Source: JBKPIY01 sp046730475
GTDB taxonomy: Bacteria; Actinomycetota; Thermoleophilia; Solirubrobacterales; 70-9
NCBI GenBank assembly: GCA_046730475.1
Contig: JBKPIY010000004.1
Coordinates: forward strand, 1 to 40,595
Reading direction: 5' to 3'
Length of the DNA stretch: 40,595 nucleotides
The notes beneath the pieces were generated by a model that had not been told where the DNA came from, did no database searches, and saw only the letters and a program-made list of their open reading frames with translations. Position numbers and translations under genes: made by a program. Shown in pieces: positions 23,494 through 31,244 of the stretch (positions are counted from its first letter, which is position 1; each line of letters opens with the position of its first letter).

Positions 23494-23853
23494 ATGAAGG
23501 TGGACCGAGGGGTGCGTGGTGTGAAGGTCGGAGGACGGGAGCCAAAGGCGCTCCTCCTCAGCGACGGCACCAGGTTGGCGCTCGAGGACGACGGCGCCTC
23601 CGACGGGGTCGCGAGCTGGATCCGGGTCGGCGCCGATGACGACAATTACCACCTGACGGTTCCCGACGCCTTCGCCCTCGCCGGGGAGGAGTACGCGGAC
23701 TACGTCGCCGTCCGCACCCGCGCCGAGGCGGCCTGGCTGGAGCTGATCTCCGAGTGGTATCGGCTCGAGGCCGAGCGCCTTCGCGACGGGCTCGACGGCG
23801 TCGGCGCCGTCGATGGCCGGGCGGCCCAGGTCCAGCCGGCGTCACTCGACTGA
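23494..23853 (+). CDS. Uncharacterised 119-aa protein
   Basis: I do not recognise this protein. It is acidic and soluble. The first ~70 residues look beta-rich (ALLLSDGTRLALEDDG, SWIRVGADDDNYHLTV) and the rest is a helix with several Trp and Tyr (EAAWLELISEWYRLEAERL). No Cys, signal peptide or membrane segment is present. Reality as a gene is supported by a strong Shine-Dalgarno (AGGAGGA, eight bases before the ATG), a predicted promoter with the 11-bp repeat array and a strong hairpin terminator after it. It stands alone between metE (same strand) and the aldehyde dehydrogenase (convergent). Its promoter suggests control by a two-component system. Confidence 0.75.
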   Translation: MKVDRGVRGVKVGGREPKALLLSDGTRLALEDDGASDGVASWIRVGADDDNYHLTVPDAFALAGEEYADYVAVRTRAEAAWLELISEWYRLEAERLRDGLDGVGAVDGRAAQVQPASLD

Positions 23854-23900
23854 GACTTCTCGTCCGACGGGTTCGCGCAGGCCTCCGCGCGGACGACGGC

Positions 23901-23927
23901 ACGCGCGGGCGGACTCCGCCCGCGCGT
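23901..23927. terminator. Perfect 12-bp hairpin between convergent genes
   Basis: ACGCGCGGGCGG and CCGCCCGCGCGT flank a 3-base loop (ACT). It sits 47 bases after the 119-aa gene and 108 bases after the end of the aldehyde dehydrogenase, so it probably serves both directions. There is no T-run, as is common in high-GC actinobacteria. Confidence 0.75.
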
Positions 23928-24035
23928 CGCGTTCAGGGTCCGGATCCGACTTTGAAGATCCCGCACCCCCCTCGCTCGAAGACGCGCCAGCGGTGCTCGT
24001 TCTCGTCGCGTGCGGGGTCGCCGGCAGGTGTCGGG

Positions 24036-25610
24036 TCAGCCGGGAAGGCGTCGTCCCAGGCGCCGGCGCCAGTCGCGGGCGGTGAAGAAGCGGGTGATGC
24101 GGTAGACCTTGTTGCGCCGCTCGTCGGTGTATGGGAAGTAGAGGGGCTCGCGCTTTCGGCCGAATCGGGTGATCATCAGCGACTCGGGTCGCACGAACTT
24201 CCTGATCCCGTACTCGGCGTGGCGGAAGCCGATCCCCGAGTCCTTCCAACCGCCCATCGGGATATCCGGGGAGAGGAAATTCACCAGCACGTCGTTGACC
24301 ACCGCCGCGCCCACCTCGAGCCGCCGGGCGACCTTCTCCGCTTCGCCGGTCTTGCCGAATACGTAGCCGGAGAGGCCGTAGCGCGTGTCGTTGGCGAGCC
24401 TCACGGCCTCCTCGGCGTCGCGGACCTTCATCACCCCGACGACCGGACCGAACGACTCGTCGATCATCACCTTCATGGAGTGGTCGACTTCGGCGACCAC
24501 GGTCGGGGGGTACCAGGCGCCGGGGCCGGGGAGGCGGGCGCCGCCGGTCAGCACCTTGGCGCCGCGCTCGCGGGCGTCGCGGACGTGCTCCTCGACGATC
24601 TCGAGCTGGGGGGCGAAGGTCATCGCCCCCAGGTCGGAGCCGTGTCCGCGGCCGTCCATCCCCTGCTTCAGCTCCCCGACCTCCTCTGTAAAGCGCCGGA
24701 GGAACTCGTCGTAGATCGGCTCCTCGACGTAGAGTCGCTCGACCGACATGCAAACCTGGCCCACGTTCTCGAAGGCGCCCCAGGTGGCGGCGTGGACCGC
24801 CTTCTCCAGGTCGGCTGAGCGGAGCACGATCATCGGGTCCTTGCCGCCAAGCTCCAGCGAGACCGGGGTGAGGGTCTCGGCCGCGCGCGCCATCACCTTC
24901 TTCCCGGTCCTGTCGGAGCCGGTGAACTGGACGAAGTCGACCTCGTCGACGAGGGCGGAGCCGGTCTCGCCCATCCCGTTGACGACGGCGAGGACGTCGG
25001 GGCCGCCGATCTCCTCGCGCCAGGCTCGAACGATCTTCATCAGCGACAGCGGGGTGACCTCGGAGGGCTTGACCACCACCGCGCAGCCCGCCTGAAGCGC
25101 CGGAATCGCGTCGCCCAGAGAGAGGATCAGGGGGAAGTTCCAGGGGCTGATCACGCCCACCACGGGGTGGGGCCGATACTGAACGCGCAGCCGTTTCACC
25201 TTCATCAGCGGCGAGTGGGCAGCGACCCGCTCCTCGCCGATGAACTTCTTCGCCTTGCGCGCGTAGAAGTTGATCAGGTCGGTGAGATAGGCCGTCTCGC
25301 CTGCGGCCTCGCCGCGGACCTTGCCGGTCTCGGCCTGCATCGAGTCGGCGATCTCCTCGTGGTGGTCGATCAGCCAGTCCCGCAGGAGCCCGAGCCAGCG
25401 CCGGCGCCCCTTGATCCCGAGCGCCTCCCAGGCGGGCTGGTTGGCGCGCACCCGGGCTACGACCTCGCGGACGTGGTCGGGTCCGTCGACCGACAGGGTG
25501 TCGACAACCGACCCGTCGGCGGGGTTGATCACATCGAAGGTCCGCCCGGCGGCGCCGTCGGCGCTCGCTTCCCGGGCCTCGGTTCTCCGGTTGCGGGTGA
25601 AGATCGCCAT
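24036..25610 (-). CDS. NAD(P)-dependent aldehyde dehydrogenase
   Basis: A 524-aa aldehyde dehydrogenase superfamily enzyme with the full catalytic set: Asn158 in SPWNFP, Glu253 in LELGGKDP and the nucleophile Cys287 in NVGQVCMS. The C-terminal MGGWKDSGIGFRHAEYGIRKF is typical. A ~45-residue basic C-terminal tail (FGRKREPLYFPYTDERR onward) follows the usual end and resembles forms annotated as succinate-semialdehyde dehydrogenases; the aldehyde substrate is not determinable. The ATG at 25610 has GGAGG upstream. Its predicted promoter (TTGGCC, 16 bp, TAGAGT) overlaps a palindrome at 25632-25645, suggesting repression. It is divergent from glnA. Confidence 0.93.
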   Translation of the reverse strand: MAIFTRNRRTEAREASADGAAGRTFDVINPADGSVVDTLSVDGPDHVREVVARVRANQPAWEALGIKGRRRWLGLLRDWLIDHHEEIADSMQAETGKVRGEAAGETAYLTDLINFYARKAKKFIGEERVAAHSPLMKVKRLRVQYRPHPVVGVISPWNFPLILSLGDAIPALQAGCAVVVKPSEVTPLSLMKIVRAWREEIGGPDVLAVVNGMGETGSALVDEVDFVQFTGSDRTGKKVMARAAETLTPVSLELGGKDPMIVLRSADLEKAVHAATWGAFENVGQVCMSVERLYVEEPIYDEFLRRFTEEVGELKQGMDGRGHGSDLGAMTFAPQLEIVEEHVRDARERGAKVLTGGARLPGPGAWYPPTVVAEVDHSMKVMIDESFGPVVGVMKVRDAEEAVRLANDTRYGLSGYVFGKTGEAEKVARRLEVGAAVVNDVLVNFLSPDIPMGGWKDSGIGFRHAEYGIRKFVRPESLMITRFGRKREPLYFPYTDERRNKVYRITRFFTARDWRRRLGRRLPG

Positions 25611-25631
25611 CGGTGCCTCCGTTCGTCGCTC

Positions 25632-25671
25632 GTGCCGCTCGGCACTCTACCGACCCTGGCTGGCTGGCCAA
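25632..25671 (-). promoter_or_regulatory. Aldehyde dehydrogenase promoter with overlapping palindrome
   Basis: On the minus strand, TTGGCC (25666-25671) and TAGAGT (25644-25649) are 16 bases apart. The inverted repeat GTGCCG-CT-CGGCAC (25632-25645) begins within the -10 and covers the predicted transcription start, the position of a repressor site. Confidence 0.5.
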
Positions 25672-25935
25672 GATCACCGTCCCGATTCCGATGGGGATTG
25701 GCGATCGCCCCCGCTCGACCGGAAGGAGAAACGGCCGCCGCGGATTTCCGACAGCGGGCCAATGACCGCTCGCCCCGGCGGTCGTAGCGTGCGAGGGGCA
25801 ACGAACCCCGCGAGAGGCGGCTGAGGCGGCCCCTGCGCGCGGGCCGATACGTCGTTGGGGCGCCTATCCAGCCAGGGCTCCGAGAGTTCGGCCTGAGAAC
25901 AGCCCGGCCACGAGAGAAAAGGAGACAAGAAAAAG
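25672..25935. other. Divergent intergenic region upstream of glnA
   Basis: About 260 bases without a gene. It ends in an A-rich leader with a strong Shine-Dalgarno (AAAAGGAG) for glnA. I looked for actinobacterial GlnR half-sites and for a glnA-type RNA motif and found no convincing match; no confident -35/-10 pair for glnA is seen. Confidence 0.5.
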
Positions 25936-27315
25936 ATGGAAACGGCAACGATCCCGAAGGCGCAGACCGATCCCTCGGAGATCCTGAAGCTGGTCGACGA
26001 GGACGGGGTCGAGTTCATTCGCTTCTGGTTCACCGATGTCGTCGGCCAGCTGAAGAGCTTCGCCGTTGGCAAGGAGGAGCTAGAGGACGCGCTCGATGAA
26101 GGAATGGGGTTCGACGGCTCGTCGATCTCCGGGTTCAACGCAATCGAGGAGTCGGACATGATCGCGATGCCCGACGCCGACACCTACGTCGTGCTCCCGT
26201 GGCGCGATGATGGCGGCTCGGGCAGGGGCAACGTCGCGAGGATGTTCTGCGACGTCCTGCGCCCCGGCGGGGAACCCTACGTGGGCGATCCCCGCTACGT
26301 GATGCGCAGGGCGCTCGCCCGGATGGAGGAGCTCGGCTTCGACCACTTCTACCTCGGTCCGGAGCTGGAGTACTTCTACTTCGCCAGCGACGAGCTGGGC
26401 GAGGACGGGGTGCCGAAGATCCTCGACAAGGGGGGCTACTTCGACCTCACCACCCTCGACGCCGCCTCCGACCTGCGTCGCGAGACGGTCAACGCGCTGA
26501 AGAAGGTCGGGATCCCGGTCGAGTACACCCACCACGAGGTCGGCCCCTCGCAGCACGAGATCGACATGCGCTTCGCCGAAGGGCTGCGGATGTCGGACAA
26601 TGCGATGACCTACCGCACGGTGGTGAAGGAGATCGCTCACCTGCACGGCGTCTACGCGACGTTCATGCCCAAGCCCCTGTTCGGTGAGAACGGATCCGGC
26701 ATGCACACGCATCAGTCGCTATTCAAGAGCGGCTCGAACGCCTTCTTCGACGAAGAGGGCCACTACCACCTCTCCGACACCGCCCGCTCCTACATCGCGG
26801 GACTGCTCAGGCACGCGCGGGAGATCGCGGCGCTGTTCGCTCCCAACGTGAACAGCTACAAGCGGCTGGTGCCGGGTTACGAGGCGCCCGTGTACTGCGC
26901 CTGGTCGCAGCGCAACCGCTCGGCCCTCGTCCGGGTGCCGATGTACCAGCCCGGCAAGGAGAAGGCGACACGATGCGAGCTGCGCTGTCCCGACCCCTCG
27001 TGCAACCCCTACCTCACCTTCGCCGCAATGCTGCACTGCGGTCTCGACGGGATCGAGAACGGGTACGACATCCCCGAGCCGATGGAGCGGAACCTCTATG
27101 ACCTCACGCACGACGAGCGTGAGGAGAGGGGGATCGTCCAGCTCCCCGAGACCCTCGGCGAGGCGATCGAGGAAATGGCCGGCTCGGACCTGGTCCGCAG
27201 GGCTCTCGGAGACCATATCTTCGAGAACTACGTGGAGCTGAAGCGCGAGGAGTGGGAGGAGTACCGCGTCCAGGTCACCCAGTGGGAGCTGGAGAAGTAC
27301 CTCCCCGTCCTCTAG
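25936..27315 (+). CDS. glnA: Glutamine synthetase type I, alpha subtype
   Basis: A 459-aa GSI of alpha-type length, lacking the ~25-residue insert of the beta type. Landmarks are MGFDGSSISGF, the metal-site ELEYFYF, EVGPSQHEIDMRF, MPKPLFGENGSGMHTHQSL and NRSALVRVP. It condenses ammonia and glutamate using ATP in the cytoplasm as a dodecamer. The C-terminal NLYDLTHDERE keeps a Tyr at the adenylylation position of beta enzymes, but surrounding residues are alpha-like. Ala69 occupies the place of Arg62 of the Bacillus subtilis enzyme, the residue tied to glutamine feedback. A strong Shine-Dalgarno precedes the ATG. The PucR-type gene follows 30 bases on. Confidence 0.95.
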   Translation: METATIPKAQTDPSEILKLVDEDGVEFIRFWFTDVVGQLKSFAVGKEELEDALDEGMGFDGSSISGFNAIEESDMIAMPDADTYVVLPWRDDGGSGRGNVARMFCDVLRPGGEPYVGDPRYVMRRALARMEELGFDHFYLGPELEYFYFASDELGEDGVPKILDKGGYFDLTTLDAASDLRRETVNALKKVGIPVEYTHHEVGPSQHEIDMRFAEGLRMSDNAMTYRTVVKEIAHLHGVYATFMPKPLFGENGSGMHTHQSLFKSGSNAFFDEEGHYHLSDTARSYIAGLLRHAREIAALFAPNVNSYKRLVPGYEAPVYCAWSQRNRSALVRVPMYQPGKEKATRCELRCPDPSCNPYLTFAAMLHCGLDGIENGYDIPEPMERNLYDLTHDEREERGIVQLPETLGEAIEEMAGSDLVRRALGDHIFENYVELKREEWEEYRVQVTQWELEKYLPVL

Positions 27316-27345
27316 CGAGGAGGTGCTCGAAGCCGAAGCCGGGCG

Positions 27346-28521
27346 ATGCGCGAGCTCAGCGCCAGGATGCTCGAGGCGGTCCTCGACGGAGGGGGCCTTC
27401 GGGGCGTCGCTGAGCTGGCGGCGGCCGAGGTCGGCGGGCCGGTGGCGATCGTGCTGCCGGCCCGCGGCCTCGCCGCCCGAGCTCCAGGCGACGAGGACCT
27501 GAACGGCCTCGTCCACTATGCCGGTGGCCGGGTCGCCGGCGAGGAGCCCGCGCCGCCGGAGCGGATTGCGCTCGAGGAGGCGGTGGTGGCCGGCGGCGAG
27601 CAGGTCGGACTCGTGCTGCTGCTCGGTGGCGATGAGGACGAGGAAGGAAGGGAAGGCGCCAGGAAGCCGCTGGTCGATCGCGCCGACGTCCTCCGGGCGG
27701 CCGCCCTGGCGGTGCTCGCCGAGGTGGCGGTGGCCGACGCCCGCGAGGAGGCCGAGACCCGGTTGCGCGGCTCCCTGATCGAGGAGCTTCGCGGCGGCGC
27801 CCTGCCCGCGGCCGAGGTCACGTCGCGGGCCGCGAAGCTGGGGTGCGATATGGCCCGGGGGGCGGTCGCCCTGGTGGCGGAGATCAGCTCGACGCGGCCG
27901 AGCCACGCGGCCGCGTTGGTGGAGGGAAGCTACGACGGCGCCGTCGCCCAGCTGATCGACGGCCGCCTCTACGCGGTGCTGCCGGCGCGGGGCGGGGACG
28001 ACGCCCCCGAGCGCACCCTTGCGGAGGCGACCAAGCTGGCGCATCGGCTTCGCCGGCACGGGTCGGCCGCGGCCTCCTCGTTCTATCCCGACCCAGGCGA
28101 GCTCCACCGGGCGCTCCGCGAGGCCGGGCTGGTCCTCGACGCCGTCTCGCGCGACGAGCGCATCGCCGAGGCGCTCGACGAGGGGATCGCCGCCAGCGGC
28201 GTCTACCGGCTGCTGTTCAGGGCCCTGATCTCCGACCCAGACGAGGTGAAGAGCTTCTATGAGGACACGGTCGAGCCGATCGTCCGTTACGACCGCCAGT
28301 ACCGCTCGGAGCTGGTCCAGACCCTCGAGGAGTACCTCAGCCGGGATTGCAACATGAACGCCACCGCGCGGGCGATCTACGCCCACCGCCACACCGTCGC
28401 CTACCGGCTGGAGCGAATCAAGGAGCTGACCGGGCTCGACCCGGGTGTGAGCGAGGACCGGGAGCGGCTCGGCCTCGGCGCCAAGGCCTACCGGATCCTG
28501 GCGCCGACGCTGCACCGGTAG
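27346..28521 (+). CDS. PucR/CdaR-type transcriptional regulator
   Basis: A 391-aa protein with the C-terminal PucR-type helix-turn-helix: TLEEYLSRDCNMNATARAIYAHRHTVAYRLERI at about 325-357 (shortened pattern: NMNATA, HRHTVAYRLERI). The middle (about 140-290) is the GGDEF-like region usual in this family, and the N-terminus (about 10-130) may be a GAF-like sensor. PucR-type regulators often control purine, amino-acid or nitrogen metabolism. Placement 30 bases after glnA suggests it senses or answers nitrogen status and is co-transcribed (inference). A GAGGAGG lies about 20 bases before the ATG, farther than usual, and no closer in-frame start exists. Confidence 0.85.
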   Translation: MRELSARMLEAVLDGGGLRGVAELAAAEVGGPVAIVLPARGLAARAPGDEDLNGLVHYAGGRVAGEEPAPPERIALEEAVVAGGEQVGLVLLLGGDEDEEGREGARKPLVDRADVLRAAALAVLAEVAVADAREEAETRLRGSLIEELRGGALPAAEVTSRAAKLGCDMARGAVALVAEISSTRPSHAAALVEGSYDGAVAQLIDGRLYAVLPARGGDDAPERTLAEATKLAHRLRRHGSAAASSFYPDPGELHRALREAGLVLDAVSRDERIAEALDEGIAASGVYRLLFRALISDPDEVKSFYEDTVEPIVRYDRQYRSELVQTLEEYLSRDCNMNATARAIYAHRHTVAYRLERIKELTGLDPGVSEDRERLGLGAKAYRILAPTLHR

Positions 28522-28570
28522 AGATCGCTCCTCGCCGGCGGCTCGGCGTAGCGGGCGTCGGCCGCGTGAC

Positions 28571-29779
28571 CTACCCGCGTTTCCGCTGCGGGACCAGCCG
28601 CCAGATGTTGCCGCGCTGGGAGATCAGGTAGATGCGGCCGGCGTCGTCCTGGGCGAAAGAGGCGAGCACGGGGACCCGGAACCGGAGCTTTCGCACCTTT
28701 CCCGCCCGCTTCGGCTTCGCCCGGAAGGCGTAGACCCGGCCGCTGCAGTAGTCGCCGAACAGGTAGCGCCCGACCAGCTCGCGCCCGGCGATCCGGGTGA
28801 GGCTCGGATCGCGGACGACGTAGCCACCGGTGATCGCGCATCCGCGCCGCCGCGGATAGGCGTAGATGGGCTTCACGGTCTCGTCCCTCGGCAGCTTCGG
28901 GGGCCCGCCTCCGAAGACCTCGAAGCCCTCGTAGGCGTTCCAACCGAAGTTCGCGCCCGCCGCCTGGCCGGCGAGCAGGTAGTCGACCTCCTGGAAGCGG
29001 TTCTCGCCGACGTCGCCGATCACCAGTGCTCCGGTGGCGCGATCGAAGGAGAACCGCCACGGGTCGCGGAGACCGTAGGCGTAGATCTCGTCCCGCCCCG
29101 GGGCGCCGACGAAGGGGTTGTCGGCCGGGATCGAGTAGGGGAGTCCGCCGGAGGGGGTCGGGTCGATGCGCAGCAGCTTGCCGTTGAGGACGGACCTGTC
29201 CTGGGCGAGTCCGAGCGGGTCGCCCGGGGGCCCGCCGCTGCCCACGCCGATGTAGAGGTAGCCGTCCGGCCCGAAGGCGAGCATCCCGCCGTCCGCCCGT
29301 CCGGTCGGCTCCGCGACCGAGAGTAGTGTCCGCGCGCTGTCCGGGTCGGCCTCGAGCCGGGACCCGGCGGAGCGTCGGTACTCGACCACGTCGAGCCGGT
29401 TGCCGGGGGCGGTGTATGCGACGTAGAAGCGTCCGGAGGTGACGTAGTCCGGGGCGAAGGCGAGCGACAGCAGCCCCCGCTCGCGGCCGTTTCCGCCGCC
29501 CTCGACCAAATCGCTGATGTCGAGGAAGGGACGCCGGCGGATGCCACCGCGCTCGACGACCGCGATTCGCCCCGGCCTCTCCGCCACGAACAGCAGGTCG
29601 CTGTGGGGCGCCTGGGTGAGATCGATCGGCTCCTTGAAGCGGCCGATCTTCTCCAGGGCGAGGAACTTCGGCCCCACCCGCTCGGCGCCTCGCCCCGCGA
29701 TCCCGATCGCCCCCGCGGCGGCGGCGAGAAGCGCCGCCGCCGCGGTCTCGATCTGACGACGGGTTGGTGCGGTGCGCAT
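28571..29779 (-). CDS. PQQ-dependent sugar dehydrogenase-like protein, catalytic His replaced
   Basis: A 402-aa beta-propeller of the glucose/sorbosone dehydrogenase family. An N-terminal hydrophobic segment (residues ~12-29, Ala-rich) after basic residues suggests export with a signal anchor. Family motifs LLSLAFAPDY, LAFGPDGYLYIGVGSGG, AQDRSVLNGKLLRIDP, NPFVGAPGRDEIYAYGLRDPWRFSFD and DVGENRFQEVDY are kept. At the catalytic base, where the paralog at 29825 has NHNGG, this protein has RADGG (Ala162), so dehydrogenase activity by the normal mechanism is unlikely. It follows its paralog by 45 bases on the same strand and is clearly a tandem duplicate. It may still bind PQQ or sugars. Confidence 0.88.
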   Translation of the reverse strand: MRTAPTRRQIETAAAALLAAAAGAIGIAGRGAERVGPKFLALEKIGRFKEPIDLTQAPHSDLLFVAERPGRIAVVERGGIRRRPFLDISDLVEGGGNGRERGLLSLAFAPDYVTSGRFYVAYTAPGNRLDVVEYRRSAGSRLEADPDSARTLLSVAEPTGRADGGMLAFGPDGYLYIGVGSGGPPGDPLGLAQDRSVLNGKLLRIDPTPSGGLPYSIPADNPFVGAPGRDEIYAYGLRDPWRFSFDRATGALVIGDVGENRFQEVDYLLAGQAAGANFGWNAYEGFEVFGGGPPKLPRDETVKPIYAYPRRRGCAITGGYVVRDPSLTRIAGRELVGRYLFGDYCSGRVYAFRAKPKRAGKVRKLRFRVPVLASFAQDDAGRIYLISQRGNIWRLVPQRKRG

Positions 29780-29824
29780 GGCGGGGCAGCTTCGGGGCGG
29801 GTCGGGGAGGTTAATACCGGCTCG

Positions 29825-31138
29825 CTAGCGGGCAGCCGGCGAGGGATGGGCGCCGGACCGCGCCATTCGGCGGCGCTCTTCCTTCAGTCGGTAGACCGGC
29901 CCCTCGAGCGAGGTGGCGTAGGTCTTGCCGCCCCCACCGGCGGCCAGCGAGCTCAGCTCGGGGACCCTGATCCCGAGGGACCGATCGCCGCGGGCACGCC
30001 GGGTGCTCGGGACGAAGCTCCGGAGCTCGCCCGAGCAGAAGTCGCCGTACAGGTAGCGGCCCCGGAGGGTCCGCGGGCGGCGATGCCGGGTGACGAGCCC
30101 GCCGACGATCGCGCAGCGCCCCCGGGTATGGGTGCCGTAGACGAACACCGGCTTCACCACCTTGGTCGCGAGGGGCGGGTGGCCGAACGGGGTGGGGACG
30201 AACCCCTCCCAATCGTTCCAGCCGAAGTTCCGTCCCTTCGCGGTCCCCAGGTTCTCGTAGTCGACCTCCTCGAAGCGGTCCTGGCCGACGTCGCCGATCG
30301 CGATCCGCGCCTTGCCGCGGGCGCGGTCGATCGAGAATCGGTAGGGGTTGCGAAACCCGAAGGCGAAGATCTCGTCCCGCCCGGCGCCGCCCACGAAGGG
30401 GTTGCTCGGGGCAACCGTGTAGGGCCCGGACCCGCTTCTGTGTGGGTCGATCCGGAGGATCTTGCCGAGCAGGCTGGAGCGGTCCTGGGCGTTGTCGCCA
30501 GGGTCCCGCTCCCCGCCGCCGTCGCCGGTCCCGATATAGAGGAGACCGTCGGGCCCGAAGGCGATCTGGCCGCCGTTGTGGTTGGACTCGCCGGGATGCT
30601 CGATCACGAGCACGATGCGCAGCGTCTTTGGCTTTGCCAGGAGGGGATCGTGGGCGCGCGCGCGGACCTCGGCGACAACGTTGTTGCCGGCATTGTTCGT
30701 GTAGTAGAGGTAGGCGAGCCGGTTCGAGCCAAAGCCGGGGTCGAAGGCGATCGAGAGAAGCCCCTGCTCGCCGCCGTAGAGGACCTTGCCGCGGATGTCG
30801 AGGAAGGGCCGCTTGCGCTTGCGGTTGCGGATCACCCGCACCCGCCCCGGCTGCTCGACGACGTACGTCGCCCGCACCCCGGGGGCGGCCGCGACGTCGA
30901 CCGGGGCGTCGAAGCGCCCGACCACCTTCTTCTTCACCCCGCCGCGGCCGCTCCCGTAGCCCGCCACGCCGGCGGGGACTGTCGCCAGCCCGGCGAGCGC
31001 GCATATCGTCGCAACACCGGCCGCGAGGGCGAGGCCCCGGCGGTCGCGGCGGCGGGTGGGGCGCGCCGACCCGGGCCGGGCGACGGAGCGATGCCTGCTG
31101 GTCCGGAGCTTCACCACCTGGTCGTCGCGATTCCGCAT
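29825..31138 (-). CDS. PQQ-dependent sugar dehydrogenase (soluble aldose/GSDH family)
   Basis: A 437-aa beta-propeller. The N-terminus has a very basic stretch (RPTRRRDRRG) then a hydrophobic segment (LALAAGVATICALAGLATVPAG), a signal peptide or anchor. The core has EQGLLSIAFDPGF, the catalytic His187 in NHNGGQIAFGPDG, LYIGTGDGGGERDPG and NPFVGGAGRDEIFAFGFRNPYRFS. Members oxidise aldoses outside the membrane with PQQ and pass electrons to an acceptor; no PQQ biosynthesis gene is visible here. The ATG at 31138 was chosen for its Shine-Dalgarno (AGGGAAAG) and because it starts just before the basic region. It is the first gene of a two-gene unit with the paralog at 28571. Confidence 0.9.
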   Translation of the reverse strand: MRNRDDQVVKLRTSRHRSVARPGSARPTRRRDRRGLALAAGVATICALAGLATVPAGVAGYGSGRGGVKKKVVGRFDAPVDVAAAPGVRATYVVEQPGRVRVIRNRKRKRPFLDIRGKVLYGGEQGLLSIAFDPGFGSNRLAYLYYTNNAGNNVVAEVRARAHDPLLAKPKTLRIVLVIEHPGESNHNGGQIAFGPDGLLYIGTGDGGGERDPGDNAQDRSSLLGKILRIDPHRSGSGPYTVAPSNPFVGGAGRDEIFAFGFRNPYRFSIDRARGKARIAIGDVGQDRFEEVDYENLGTAKGRNFGWNDWEGFVPTPFGHPPLATKVVKPVFVYGTHTRGRCAIVGGLVTRHRRPRTLRGRYLYGDFCSGELRSFVPSTRRARGDRSLGIRVPELSSLAAGGGGKTYATSLEGPVYRLKEERRRMARSGAHPSPAAR

Positions 31139-31244
31139 CCGCTTTCCCTGAACACCCGGCTCATATCCATGGTGCGCCCATCCGAGCTCGGGCCCGCCCT
31201 GCAAACGAGCGCTCGAGAGGGGGTCGTCGCCCGGTGGGGAGTGG

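Noticed and set aside
25672..25935. GlnR sites or a glnA-type RNA upstream of glnA
   Set aside because: No paired GTnAC / GAAAC half-sites at the right spacing and no conserved RNA motif I can recognise.
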